NCBI GenBank assembly: GCA_026636295.1
Contig: CP089459.1
Span: forward strand, 1 to 64,000
DNA from: Medakamo hakoo
Lineage: Eukaryota; Chlorophyta; Trebouxiophyceae; Coccomyxaceae
DNA: 64,000 nt
Direction of reading: 5' to 3'
The translations under genes were made by a program, and so were the position numbers. A model generated the notes under the pieces. The model worked only from the letters and a program-made list of their open reading frames with translations. It did not search any database and was not told the DNA's origin. Positions 10,686 through 19,543 of this stretch are shown here, piece after piece. The first letter of the stretch is position 1, and each line of letters opens with the position of its first letter.

Positions 10686-12472
10686 TCACCCGTGGTGGTA
10701 GCCGTACGACGCGCCCGCGGCCGTGCACAAGACGGAGCCGTGGCAGATGGCGTTGCCGACCGCGCCGCCGACGACCTGGTGTTTTTTTTTTTTTTTTTTT
10801 TTTTTGGAGGAGGGGCTGTGAGACACGCGACCAACCCTCTCTCTCCCACCCCCGAGCGCTCCGCCTCCACTCCCCCACCAACCGCCTCCAAAAACAACTC
10901 ACCGCGTCAACGGGGTGGCCCCACGGGTCATAGTACACGTAGCGCAGGCGGCGGCCCGCGTTGGCCGCCCCGGGCGCGGGGTCCGAGGTCCGGGCGGCCT
11001 TGGAGTCGACCCACACCTGCATGGGAAAAAAAATGGGAAGGAGGAGTGAGGCACACACACCAAGCCGGAGACCCGACGCGGCGGCCGGCGCCTCCCACCC
11101 CCCCTGCCCCACCCACCCACGCCCCTGGTGCTGGGCTTACCTTGACGTTCGTCAGGCGGCTCTCCTTGCCCTGGTCCAGCGTCACGACCGCCGAGTCGGC
11201 GAGCGCGGCTTCCGCCTTGCCGCCCGCGAGCAGGGCGGCCTCCCCCTTGTTGACGGCCTTGGCCTTGACGCCCAGGACGGCCTTTTCCGTGTTGTACACC
11301 GGCAGCATCAGGCGGACGACGGCCTTGACGGGCTGGCCGTCCGCGTTGACGCCCTCGATGACGGCGTCGCCCTCCTGGTCGGGCTTGAAGCGCCCCTGCG
11401 GGAAGGCGGCGTCCATCTTGAGGTCGCCCGCGCTCGAGTGGATGGTGTTTTCGGGCATGATGCCGGAGAAGAAAATGTTTTGGGTGTCGGGCTGTTGGTG
11501 GGGTGCAGGGCGTGGGCGTCGCCAGGAAGGGGGGGTGGGGGGTGAGTGTGGCGCCGTCCCTCTCGGCGCAGGAAGGGGGCGGGCGGGGGAAAAAGGAGGG
11601 CGCCCCCACCCCCGCCCCGCAGGATCCCCACCACATGTCCGCACCTGGTAGACCGCCGTCATGGCGTCAAACCACAGGCCTTCCTCGGCCTTCGGGCGGT
11701 CCTCTGTCGTGTTTGGGTGGTGGTGGTGGTGGGGATGGGATGGGGTGAGAGGGTCTGGAATGGATGGAGACAGCATGGCCCGGCCGTCCGCGGCCCTGGC
11801 ACGGCGCCGCCCTCTTTCCGCCGCTTATATTGCTACCAATGGCTTCAACGTCCGCGCGTCAAGGCGGACGGGCGCGTTCGTGCCACTGCCGTTGCGCCGG
11901 GCCTCGCACACGGTCAAACAGAAAAAAGGGCTGCACGGGCGAGCGATGCCTTCCGTCTCATCGCCGTTGCCAAGTAAAAAGCGCCCGCGGCTGGCCACTG
12001 CCCCCCAATCGCCCCATTCCACGCCCCTCACAAGCGTAGATCTACGTCCGGATCAGTCATCGAACGGGATCGAAGTCCATTTGCCGGCCTTCCGGCCGCT
12101 CCAGGCGTGCGCGACGCCCCAGCGTCGCGCGGAGCATGGGCACCGCGGGGGCCTGCGTCGAGGCAGGCGACGGCGACGCCGCCTGCGTCGCCGTCCCGTC
12201 CTCAACCGCCCCCTCCCACCATCACGGGCCGATGAAAATGCACGTGGCAGCCATCGAGCATCGGGCAAGGCGTGCAGTAGCGCTTTCCAGCCGCCCCGCC
12301 CCGTCCCAAGCCCAACTGCGCGCGCGCGCACGCCGACCCACTGGACGCATGCGTGCGGGAAAAACAAACATCCAGCCCCGCCCTCCAACCAACCAAACTC
12401 ACCCAGGAGCACGCGGCCGGCCAGGGCCGGGGTCGCGATGGCCAGCATGGCCAGGATGAGGGCGGTGCGCAT
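10686..12472 (-). CDS. Secreted protein of unrecognised family, paralogue A
   Basis: 227 aa in five exons: 12472-12403, 11703-11645, 11491-11141, 11016-10903, 10775-10686. Exon 1 is a signal peptide (MRTALILAMLAIATPALAG). The mature protein contains KAEEGLWFDA, NIFFSGIMPENT, GDLKMDAAFPQGRF, LPVYN, VLGVKAK, LTNVKVWVDSKAAR, a YYDPWG motif and a Gly-rich end GGAVGNAICHGSVLC followed by YGYHHG. It is homologous over its whole length to the next gene upstream (13162-14964). I do not recognise the family. The two conserved cysteines in the tail and the signal peptide suggest an extracellular or endomembrane protein. Intron 4 has 24 consecutive A on the sense strand just before its acceptor. Confidence 0.82.
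10782..10805. repeat. 24-base T run (A run on sense strand) at a splice acceptor
   Basis: The run of T on the + strand lies within 10 bases of the acceptor of intron 4 of secreted paralogue A, so the pre-mRNA would read A24-CACCAG. A purine run in place of a polypyrimidine tract is unusual. It could be a remnant of a poly(A) tail from a retro-inserted sequence, or simple slippage. Confidence 0.7.
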
Positions 12473-13161
12473 GGCGGTTGTGTTTCGAGTCTGTTTCGTC
12501 GGGAGCGTTTGACAAAGCACGAGTGTGTGGGTGGGTGGTGGTGGATCACGGCGGGGCGTGCCCGCCCCCCCGTCTCTGCGCTCTCCATTACAACAATCCT
12601 GCCGCCATCACGCAACACACTCACGCACTCACACAGGTACGCCAGGTACGCCTCTCTGAGCCTGTCACTGGCTCGCTCTGTCCATCGCAATAGGCGGAGG
12701 GAGGCGTCGCGCCAGGAGCAGAGAGGGGGCAGAAAGGAGAGAGGGGAGAGAGGCAGATTGACCAAGGTACACATTGGGGCCACAAATCTTTACGTAATTC
12801 TTGGAAAAGACTATCTTATCCATGAAATAAATACTAAAGCAATAGCTGCTACTCCACCAAGTTTAAAGAGCGGCGCAGCGGGCGACCTCCAGCGCACAGC
12901 GCTCGAGGTGCCCGCGCCGCGGGCTTTCCATGACAGCCGACTTTCCTTTTATTTCTTCACCGGCTCGCCGCGACAGGACTGAGCTGCCGGGCGTTGCCAT
13001 TTCAGGGGATCAGGACGGAAGGCGTGCGAGAGTCTGGGGGCGTGGCAGGCGCAAAGAGCGCGCCCTTCGACGTCCATGCCCATCCCTCAACCCGCCGTCA
13101 CCTGTTTCAGGCGCGCGCGCGCACGCGCGCCCTGCCACCGTCCACAGTCGGACCCGCCAAC
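12473..13161. other. Intergenic region between secreted paralogues A and B
   Basis: This holds the promoter of paralogue A and the 3' UTR of paralogue B. About 12769-12870 is sharply AT-rich (see separate entry). The remainder is ordinary GC-rich sequence. No exon is recognised. Confidence 0.55.
12769..12870. other. AT-rich ~100 bp insertion, probable organellar (plastid or mitochondrial) DNA fragment
   Basis: Base composition drops abruptly from ~70% GC to about 35% GC for ~100 bases and returns just as abruptly. The minus strand reads as a hydrophobic peptide ending GVAAIALVFISWIR then a TAG stop, with codon use typical of organellar genes (TTA, GTA, ATT). I could not name the source gene. 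A nuclear insertion of plastid or mitochondrial DNA is the simplest explanation. An AT-rich regulatory block is the alternative. Confidence 0.5.
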
Positions 13162-14964
13162 TTAACGGCCGTGGTGGTAGCCGTAGTGGGCGCCGGCGGC
13201 CGTGCACAAGACGGAGCCGTGGCAGATGGCGTTGCCGACGGCGCCGCCTGTATGAAAAGAGAAGTGAAAAAGTGGGTTTTACGGTGAGCGCAGGTTAAGG
13301 AAACGGAAACGCACGCCCGCACTACCTCCCGCCTCTCGCGCCCAACGTACCAACAACGGCGCCGACGGGGCTGCCCTGTTGTGTGTGAGGGTAAGGGAAG
13401 GGCGGTGTGTGAGGGGGAAGGAGGGAGGCGAAGGGTGGCCACCCCAGCCCCCACCCGCTGCGCCCCACCCCGTTTTTCGTTCGTTCCGACGCTCTCCAAC
13501 GCCCGTTTCCGACGTCCCCGCCGCCGCCCACACCGCTCCACAAAACACGGCCCCCAACAACACGCAACGCACCCACGGGTCGTAGTGGTAGTGAGCGAGG
13601 CGGCGGCCGGCGTTGGTGGTGGACGCCGCCGCGCCCGCGTCGTCGGCGCGGGCCGCCTTGGAGTCGACCCACACCTTGACGTTGGTCAGCTTGGCGTCCT
13701 TCTCCTCGTCCAGCGTGCCCGTCGCCGGGTCGGCCTGGGCCTCCTCGACCTTGCCGCCCGCCAGCAGCGTCGGCTCCTCCTTGTCCAGGGTCTTGGCCTT
13801 GACGCCCAGCACCTTCTTGTCGGCGTTGTAGACGGGCAGGGCGACGCGCACGATCGCCTTGACCTGCTGGCCGGCCTTGTTGGTGCCCTCGACCAGCATG
13901 TCGCCGTACTGGTCGGGCGCGAAGCGGCCGGTCGGGAAAGCCTCGTCCATTTTCAGGTCGCCTGCGGTGAAAAAAAAAGGCAAAACAGAAAGGGTGGGGC
14001 GGGTGAGGCGTGGAAGAGGGGCGAGGCGCGAGGGGCGGGTGAGAGACGGAGGCGACCCCCCTCAACGCTCGCGCGCGCGCGCCAAGGCCGTGTCAGCCTG
14101 CAATGGTCGACGCGAAAAAAAAGAAACATGGGAACAACGCACCCTGGGACGTGTGCAGCGTGTTTTCGGGCGAGATGCCGGAGAAGAAGATGTTCTGGTT
14201 GTCCGGCTGGTAGACGGCTTCCGCCGCGTCAAACCACAGGCCTTCCTCGGCCTTGGCGCGCTCGGCTGTGGGTGGTGGTGGTGGGGGTGGCGAGGGTGGT
14301 TGGTGGTGGTGAGGATGGGCACGGGGGTGGACAGGTCCGGCCGTGCCGTGCCTGGGATGATGGCGGAGGGTCAGGTGTTGGCCCTGATTCGGCCGGCCGG
14401 CTGCCCTGGTCGATGATGGGGGCCTCGTTTCCTCGCGGCGCACTGCATCTCAGCGCCCGCGGCGGGGCCAGGACCGCGTGATCGCCCGATTCCCGCCCTC
14501 TGCGACCACAGAGCAGAGCTCAGATCACCATGGCGATCGAGGAAAAGGCGCGTTGCCGGCCCGCAACACCGACTTTCACGCGACCTACGCGCTCGCGTGG
14601 TCGGCGACCCGCAGGGTGTGCATGCGTCCGCGCCACACCCACAGCCCGCCGCCGCCGCTGCTGGCCGGCGGACGGGAGCTGATTGGTCCCTCCCTCTTCC
14701 CAGGCCCACACGTGCGGATGTGAACAAGTCATCGCGATTGAACACAGGCATTGCGCCCACACCGCCGCCACACGCCGCCGCCAAAAAGGCCCCTGCGCGC
14801 GCGCGCGCGTGCCGACCGCCTCCGCGCCAAGAACCAATGAATCGCTCTCGCCGCCGCCCGCGCCCTCCCACGATCCAAACAAAAAACTCACCGAGCAGGG
14901 TGCGGCCGGCCAGGGCCGGGGCGGCGATGGCCAGGACGGCCAGGGCGATGACGGCGGTGCGCAT
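13162..14964 (-). CDS. Secreted protein of unrecognised family, paralogue B
   Basis: 231 aa in five exons: 14964-14892, 14265-14143, 13961-13573, 13375-13351, 13247-13162. Signal peptide MRTAVIALAVLAIAAPALAG. Shared with paralogue A are KAEEGLWFDA, QNIFFSGI, GDLKMDEAFP, LPVYN, VLGVKAK, LTNVKVWVDSKAAR, DPWG and GGAVGNAICHGSVLC plus YGYHHG. Only intron 1, just after the signal peptide and in phase 1, is in the same place in both genes. The other three introns of each gene are private. The two genes are head-to-tail on one strand and look like a tandem duplication. Exon 4 is only 25 bases. No function is proposed beyond secretion. Confidence 0.82.
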
Positions 14965-15058
14965 GGTTGTGATGATGGGGGTGAAAAACAACGGTGCGAG
15001 CTTTTCCGGATGGATGTCTAGTGGGAAACCCTTTACACACGCCACTCCCGACACACAC

Positions 15059-15109
15059 TCACCACCCACCGCCTCCCCCACCCCGCTGCTGCTGGTGCTG
15101 CTGCCCACG

Positions 15110-15145
<36 letters not shown>

Positions 15146-16867
15146 CCACCGGCGCTGCTGCTGCTGCTGCTGGTGATGGTGGTGGTGGTGGTGCGGAGGC
15201 CCGCCCTGCCACCCCCCGCCCGGCGGGCCGCCCCACTGCTGCTGCGGCGGCGGCGGCCCGGGCATGCCGCCAGCCGGCGGCGCGGGCATAACCGGATATG
15301 CGACCGGCGCCGCGCCCGGCCCCCCGCCCACCGCTTGCACCAGCACCAGCGACCCGCCCGGCCCCGCCGGAATCCAGTACTGCTGGTTGGGCGCGGGCGG
15401 CGGTGGCGCGCCGCCGGCAGCGGCGCCGGGCGCGGTCGGTGGGTAGGGCGGCGCGCTGTAGACGTGCTGGGGCGGGGGGAGCGCCGCGGCGGCCGCGGCC
15501 GTGGCCGCGGCGCCGCCGCCGCTTCCACCGGCGCCGTGCGCGGGCCCGCCCGGGCGCTCGCGCGGCGGGTGGCGCCGGATGGAGGCCGCGACCAGGCGCA
15601 GGCCGGCCAGCACGGCGCCGGCGCTCGGCCCGCCCACGACGACGACGCGGTCGTTGTCGAGCGCGCACCGGGGCAGGCCTTCCTCCAGGGGCGCCACGTG
15701 GACGCGCGCCCCCGTGCTGGACCGGACTTCCTTGGCGTGGCACCCGCCGCGGCCGATGAGGACGCCGGCTTGGGAGCGGTTGACCAGCAAGCGGACGGTG
15801 TGCGTGGTCGTGGACGTGGCCGGCGCGTCCGGCGCACCGCCGCCACCGCCGCCGCCACCGTCGGTCGAGGCGGGCGCGGATGACGCGCCAGCACCGTCCG
15901 CGCTCCCACCACCAGCGCTCCCGTGTTCTTCAGCCAGCGCCAAGTCCGCCACGCGGGCCAGCGCCACTTGCGCCGCGTCCTCGTCCGCGTCGGCCACTCC
16001 TTCCGAGCGACAGGAAATCACGACCACCCGGTCCTCGCAGCCCGGCGTCGGGTCGATGACCCGCAGCCGCGCGCCCGTCTCCGTCCGAATGGCGGAAATG
16101 GTGCTGCCGCCCTTGCCGATGACGCCACCGATGAGCCGGTTGGGGATGAGGACGCGGAAAACGGTGTCCGAGGCGGTGGGCGCGCCGCCGCCGGGCCCTG
16201 AGGGCCCGGCCAGGCCACCGCTGGACGACGGCAGCCGGCCCGCGGGCACCGCCCCCGTTCCGGACGCGCGGCGTTTGGTGTCGGGCGCGCCTTCCGTGTC
16301 CGGGGGCAGCGCGGTCGCCGCGTCGTCCGCGGGCTGGCGGCGTTTGTGCGACAGGCGAGCTGGGGGGTGCGTGGGTGGGGGATGCGGGGGTTGGGGAGGG
16401 GATAAGAGTTGGGGGTGTGACGGCCCGGCGTTTCCCCACCCACCCACCCACCCACCCCGCGGCGCTGCAGCCTCTCCGGACGTCCGCCCGCCCCTGTGGA
16501 CGGGCGGGTGGGAGCGGGCCGGCGGCGGGCAGGGGTTGACACTGGAGGCGAGTGCCCCCCCCGGCGCGGTGGTGTGTGCTGGGACCAGGTCGAAAAACGA
16601 GCCCTTTCGACTGTGGCCGCCCGCCCGTCCCCGTCCCACCCCGTGGGCGACCGCCCAATCCTCCCCGCCAAGGGGTAGCTGCGCCAGCATGTCCACTCAC
16701 TCACCATCGCACCGCACCCCCCACAACAACCGCGCCCCCCACTCCCACTCACCAGACGCGGCGACGCCGCCGGCGGCGTCAATGCCTGACGCCGCCAGCG
16801 TCGTCGTGTTGCCGGTCGACGGCGGGGGCGCGCCGCCGCCGCCGTCGGCGCCGGGCGAGGTCGACAT
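15059..16867 (-). CDS. Two-KH-domain RNA-binding protein with His/Gln/Gly-rich tail
   Basis: 471 aa in two exons: 16867-16753 and 16359-15059. KH domain 1 (about residues 100-155) has VFRVLIPNRLIGGVIGKGGS, containing the GxxG loop as GKGG. KH domain 2 (about 225-295) has LLVNRSQAGVLIGRGG, with GRGG. The two KH domains resemble poly(C)-binding proteins and the plant HEN4/PEPPER group, which bind single-stranded C-rich RNA. The C-terminus is Pro/Gly/Gln-rich with seven His, six Gln and a Gly run just before the stop. A KR-rich segment (SHKRRQ) at the start of exon 2 may be a nuclear signal. Its gene starts ~325 bp from that of starch synthase, on the opposite strand. Confidence 0.9.
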
Positions 16868-17192
16868 CAGGCAGGGGTGCGCTGCGTGTGTGTGCGAGGG
16901 AGGCGGGCGCGCAATTGGTCGCGGCCTCCCGTCTTTTTTGTGTGTGGTGTTGCGCGAGTGGAGAGAGAGAGAGGGAGGGGGACGCCGCGCCGACGGCGGC
17001 GCCCCTGGCACTCTGTCGAAAAATTTCGACGGCCCAGCCGCCACTGGACGGTCCAGTGTGACCGCGTCCCTCCTCGAATCTCTTCGACGCTCCCTGAGGA
17101 CTGTATCCCCTCAGTGGGGCAGGCGTCACCCCCGACAACCCCCCACACAACACCCAACACTCTGCCCCTCACCCTCTCGCCGGCCAAGAGAA
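16868..17192. promoter_or_regulatory. Shared divergent promoter region, KH protein / starch synthase
   Basis: These 325 bases separate the ATG of the leftward KH gene from the proposed ATG of the rightward starch synthase. They contain a GA repeat (GAGAGAGAGAGGGAGG, about 16960-16977), a TTCGAAAAATTTCGA-like AT patch near 17017-17030, and a short CCCCTCAGTGGGG hairpin near 17107. No defined motif was recognised. Confidence 0.45.
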
Positions 17193-19424
17193 ATGCGCGC
17201 GCCGGCTCCCGCGAGGCGCGCAGCGACGCCGGGCCTTTCGAGCGTGCAGCGCCTTCGCCCAGGGCAAGGCCTCTGTGTGACGCACGGTTCAGGTGGTGCG
17301 GCATGTGCGTCGCCGCGCCCTTGCATCGCCCGTGCCGCGTCCACTCGGTGCGCCGGCCCGGTCTCACCCTCCTGCTGCCCCGTCGCCGTCCAGGCGGGTG
17401 GGCGGCCGGCCGGCCGGACTGTCGCCCCGTCCAGTGCCTCGCCCGCCGCGCGCCCTGGACCGCGCGGACGGCACGCGCGCGGGCCCATCCCCACGGCGGC
17501 GGCGGCGTGCAAGGCCACGCCGTCCGACGGCGACGCCGACGCCCCCGACCTGGCCGCCGCCCTGGACGCGATCGCCCGCCTGGAAGCCGAGAACGCCCGC
17601 CTGCGCGGGCTGCTGGGTGAGGGTGGCGAGGGTGTGGCGCCGGCGGCGCCGCCAGCGGCGGCAGACGAGGCAGCAGGCGTGGCAGCTGCGGCCGTGGACG
17701 CGCCCGAGGCCGCGCCCATCCCTCCTCCTCCACCCCCACCACCACGCCCGCCGCCCGCACCCGCGCCCACGCCCTCGACCGCGCTGGCCGGCATCGCGTG
17801 GCCCACGGCCGGCGAGGCCTTCTGGGACCGGCCGCCCCGCACGGACGGCAGCCCGGCCACCGACGCGCCGCGCCCCGCCCCCCCGCCCCCCCGCCCCGCC
17901 CGCCGCCTCTCCATCGTCCACGTGTCTGCGGAGCTCGCGCCGCGCGCCAAAGTCGGCGGCCTGGGCGACGTCGTGGCCGGCCTGGCCCTCGCCTGCGCCG
18001 CCCGCGGCCACGACACGGTCGTGTGCCTGCCCTTTTACGAGTGCCTGCCCGACGACGCGGTCGTCGACCTGACGGCCGTCGACGCGTTTGACGTGCCGCG
18101 CGGCGGCGGCGGGCGCCCGCCGCTCGGCGTGACTGTCTACACCGGCACCCTGGACGGCGTCGCCGTCGCCCTGTTCCGCCCGGACTGGGCGTCGTCCCCC
18201 CTCTTCCGGGGGTCCCGCATCTACGGCGGCAACCACTCGGAAGTGGAGGCCTACCTCTTCTTCTGCCGGGCGGTCCTGGACTGGCTGGAGCGGGCGGTGG
18301 CGGGCGGCGCGCGCCCCCCGCCCGACGCCCTGCACGTCCACGACTGGCAGTGCGCGCCCGCGGCCATGCTGTTCTGGAACAACTATGCCAGCGCGCTGAA
18401 CCCGGCCGCGGCCGTGGTGCTGACCATCCACAACTTTGACTGCGTGGGCGAGTGCCGGACGGACGAGTGGGCCGCGGCGACGGGCGTCAGCGCGGCGCCG
18501 TTTGCGGCCGTCGACCGCGCCCTGGACGAGCGGACGATCGGCCACAACCCGGAGCGGCTGTGCCTGTTGAAGGGCGGCATCGTGTACGCCAACGGCGGCG
18601 TCGTCACCGTCTCGCCCACGTACGCCAGGGAAGCGGCGGAAGGCGGCGCGGCCGGCTGGCTGCGCGCGACGCTGCTGCGCCCCGACGTCCGCCGCCGCTT
18701 CCTGGGCGTCCTCAACGGCATCGACACGGCCGCGTGGGACCCGGCGACCGACGCCTTCCTGCCCCTGCGTTACAGCGCGTCCACCGCGGCCGCCGGCAAG
18801 GCGGCGGCCAAGCGGTACGTCCAGCTGGGCCTGGGCCTGGCCGACGACCCGGCCGCGCCCCTGGCTGTGTGCATCTCCCGCCTCGTCCCGCAAAAGGGCG
18901 TGCACCTGATCCGGCAGTCCATCTTCCATGTGACGGGGTGTGGCGGCCAGTTTGTGCTGCTGGGCACGGGCCACGCGGACGGCGAGTTCCGGTCGCTGGC
19001 CGACGGGCAGTTCCGGGACAGCGACCGCGCGAAAATGTGCCTGTTCTACTCTGAGGCGCTGGCCCACCTCCTGTACGCCGCCGCGGACGTCGTCGTCGTC
19101 CCCTCCATGTTTGAGCCGTGCGGCCTGACCCAGCTCATCGCCCTGCGGTACGGCGCCGTGCCCGTCGTCCGGGCGACGGGCGGCCTGGCGGACACGGTCA
19201 CCGACGTCGACGCCGACCCGTCGGCCGGCAACGGCTTTTCCTTCGCGGGCGCGGACGAAGGCTCGCTGGACGGCGCGCTGGCCCGGGCCCTCGCCATGTA
19301 CCGCGACCGCCCGGGCGACTGGGCCACCCTCGTCTCCCGCAACATGGAGGCGGACGTCGGGTGGGGGGCCGCGGCGGGGGAATACGTGCGGCTGTATGAG
19401 GGCGGGCTGGTGGTGAAGGATTGA
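17193..19424 (+). CDS. SS4: Starch synthase, SS4-like (GT5), plastid
   Basis: Extends starch glucans by transferring glucose from ADP-glucose; SS4-type enzymes initiate granules. Single exon, 743 aa. The ATG at 17193 gives an Arg/Ala/Ser-rich leader typical of a plastid transit peptide; the open frame continues upstream but only as the shadow of the KH gene. A short coiled-coil-like segment, AIARLEAENARLRGLL (about residues 126-141), fits the coiled-coil N-terminus of SS4. The GT5 domain starts near residue 237 with the ADP-glucose loop KVGGLGDVV (KVGGL marks SS3/SS4; SS1, SS2 and GBSS have KTGGL). It also has HVHDWQCAPAAM, GVLNGIDTAAWDPATD, SRLVPQKGVHLIR and EPCGLTQLIALRYGAVPVV. The C-terminal GT1 half is complete. 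The N-terminal region is much shorter than in land-plant SS4. Confidence 0.93.
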   Translation: MRAPAPARRAATPGLSSVQRLRPGQGLCVTHGSGGAACASPRPCIARAASTRCAGPVSPSCCPVAVQAGGRPAGRTVAPSSASPAARPGPRGRHARGPIPTAAAACKATPSDGDADAPDLAAALDAIARLEAENARLRGLLGEGGEGVAPAAPPAAADEAAGVAAAAVDAPEAAPIPPPPPPPPRPPPAPAPTPSTALAGIAWPTAGEAFWDRPPRTDGSPATDAPRPAPPPPRPARRLSIVHVSAELAPRAKVGGLGDVVAGLALACAARGHDTVVCLPFYECLPDDAVVDLTAVDAFDVPRGGGGRPPLGVTVYTGTLDGVAVALFRPDWASSPLFRGSRIYGGNHSEVEAYLFFCRAVLDWLERAVAGGARPPPDALHVHDWQCAPAAMLFWNNYASALNPAAAVVLTIHNFDCVGECRTDEWAAATGVSAAPFAAVDRALDERTIGHNPERLCLLKGGIVYANGGVVTVSPTYAREAAEGGAAGWLRATLLRPDVRRRFLGVLNGIDTAAWDPATDAFLPLRYSASTAAAGKAAAKRYVQLGLGLADDPAAPLAVCISRLVPQKGVHLIRQSIFHVTGCGGQFVLLGTGHADGEFRSLADGQFRDSDRAKMCLFYSEALAHLLYAAADVVVVPSMFEPCGLTQLIALRYGAVPVVRATGGLADTVTDVDADPSAGNGFSFAGADEGSLDGALARALAMYRDRPGDWATLVSRNMEADVGWGAAAGEYVRLYEGGLVVKD

Positions 19425-19543
19425 GCGAGGTGTTAGAGGTGTTTCTGTGTGTGGTGTTAGGCTTCGCCCGCCCGCCCGTGGGCGCGCCTCCAAAAACAAA
19501 AACATGCATCCGTCTTTTTTGTCCTAAACAACACGAATCTCAC

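Noticed and set aside
12769-12870. Possible exon of secreted paralogue A or B in the AT-rich island
   Set aside because: Neither paralogue needs an exon here, splice sites do not fit, and composition differs sharply from all exons.
15501-17192. Upstream continuation of the starch synthase frame
   Set aside because: This part is antisense to the KH gene and reads as low complexity; the family-consistent start is 17193.
17364-19505. 713-codon minus-strand frame opposite starch synthase
   Set aside because: A GC-skew shadow with no motifs; the + strand frame contains a full GT5 enzyme.
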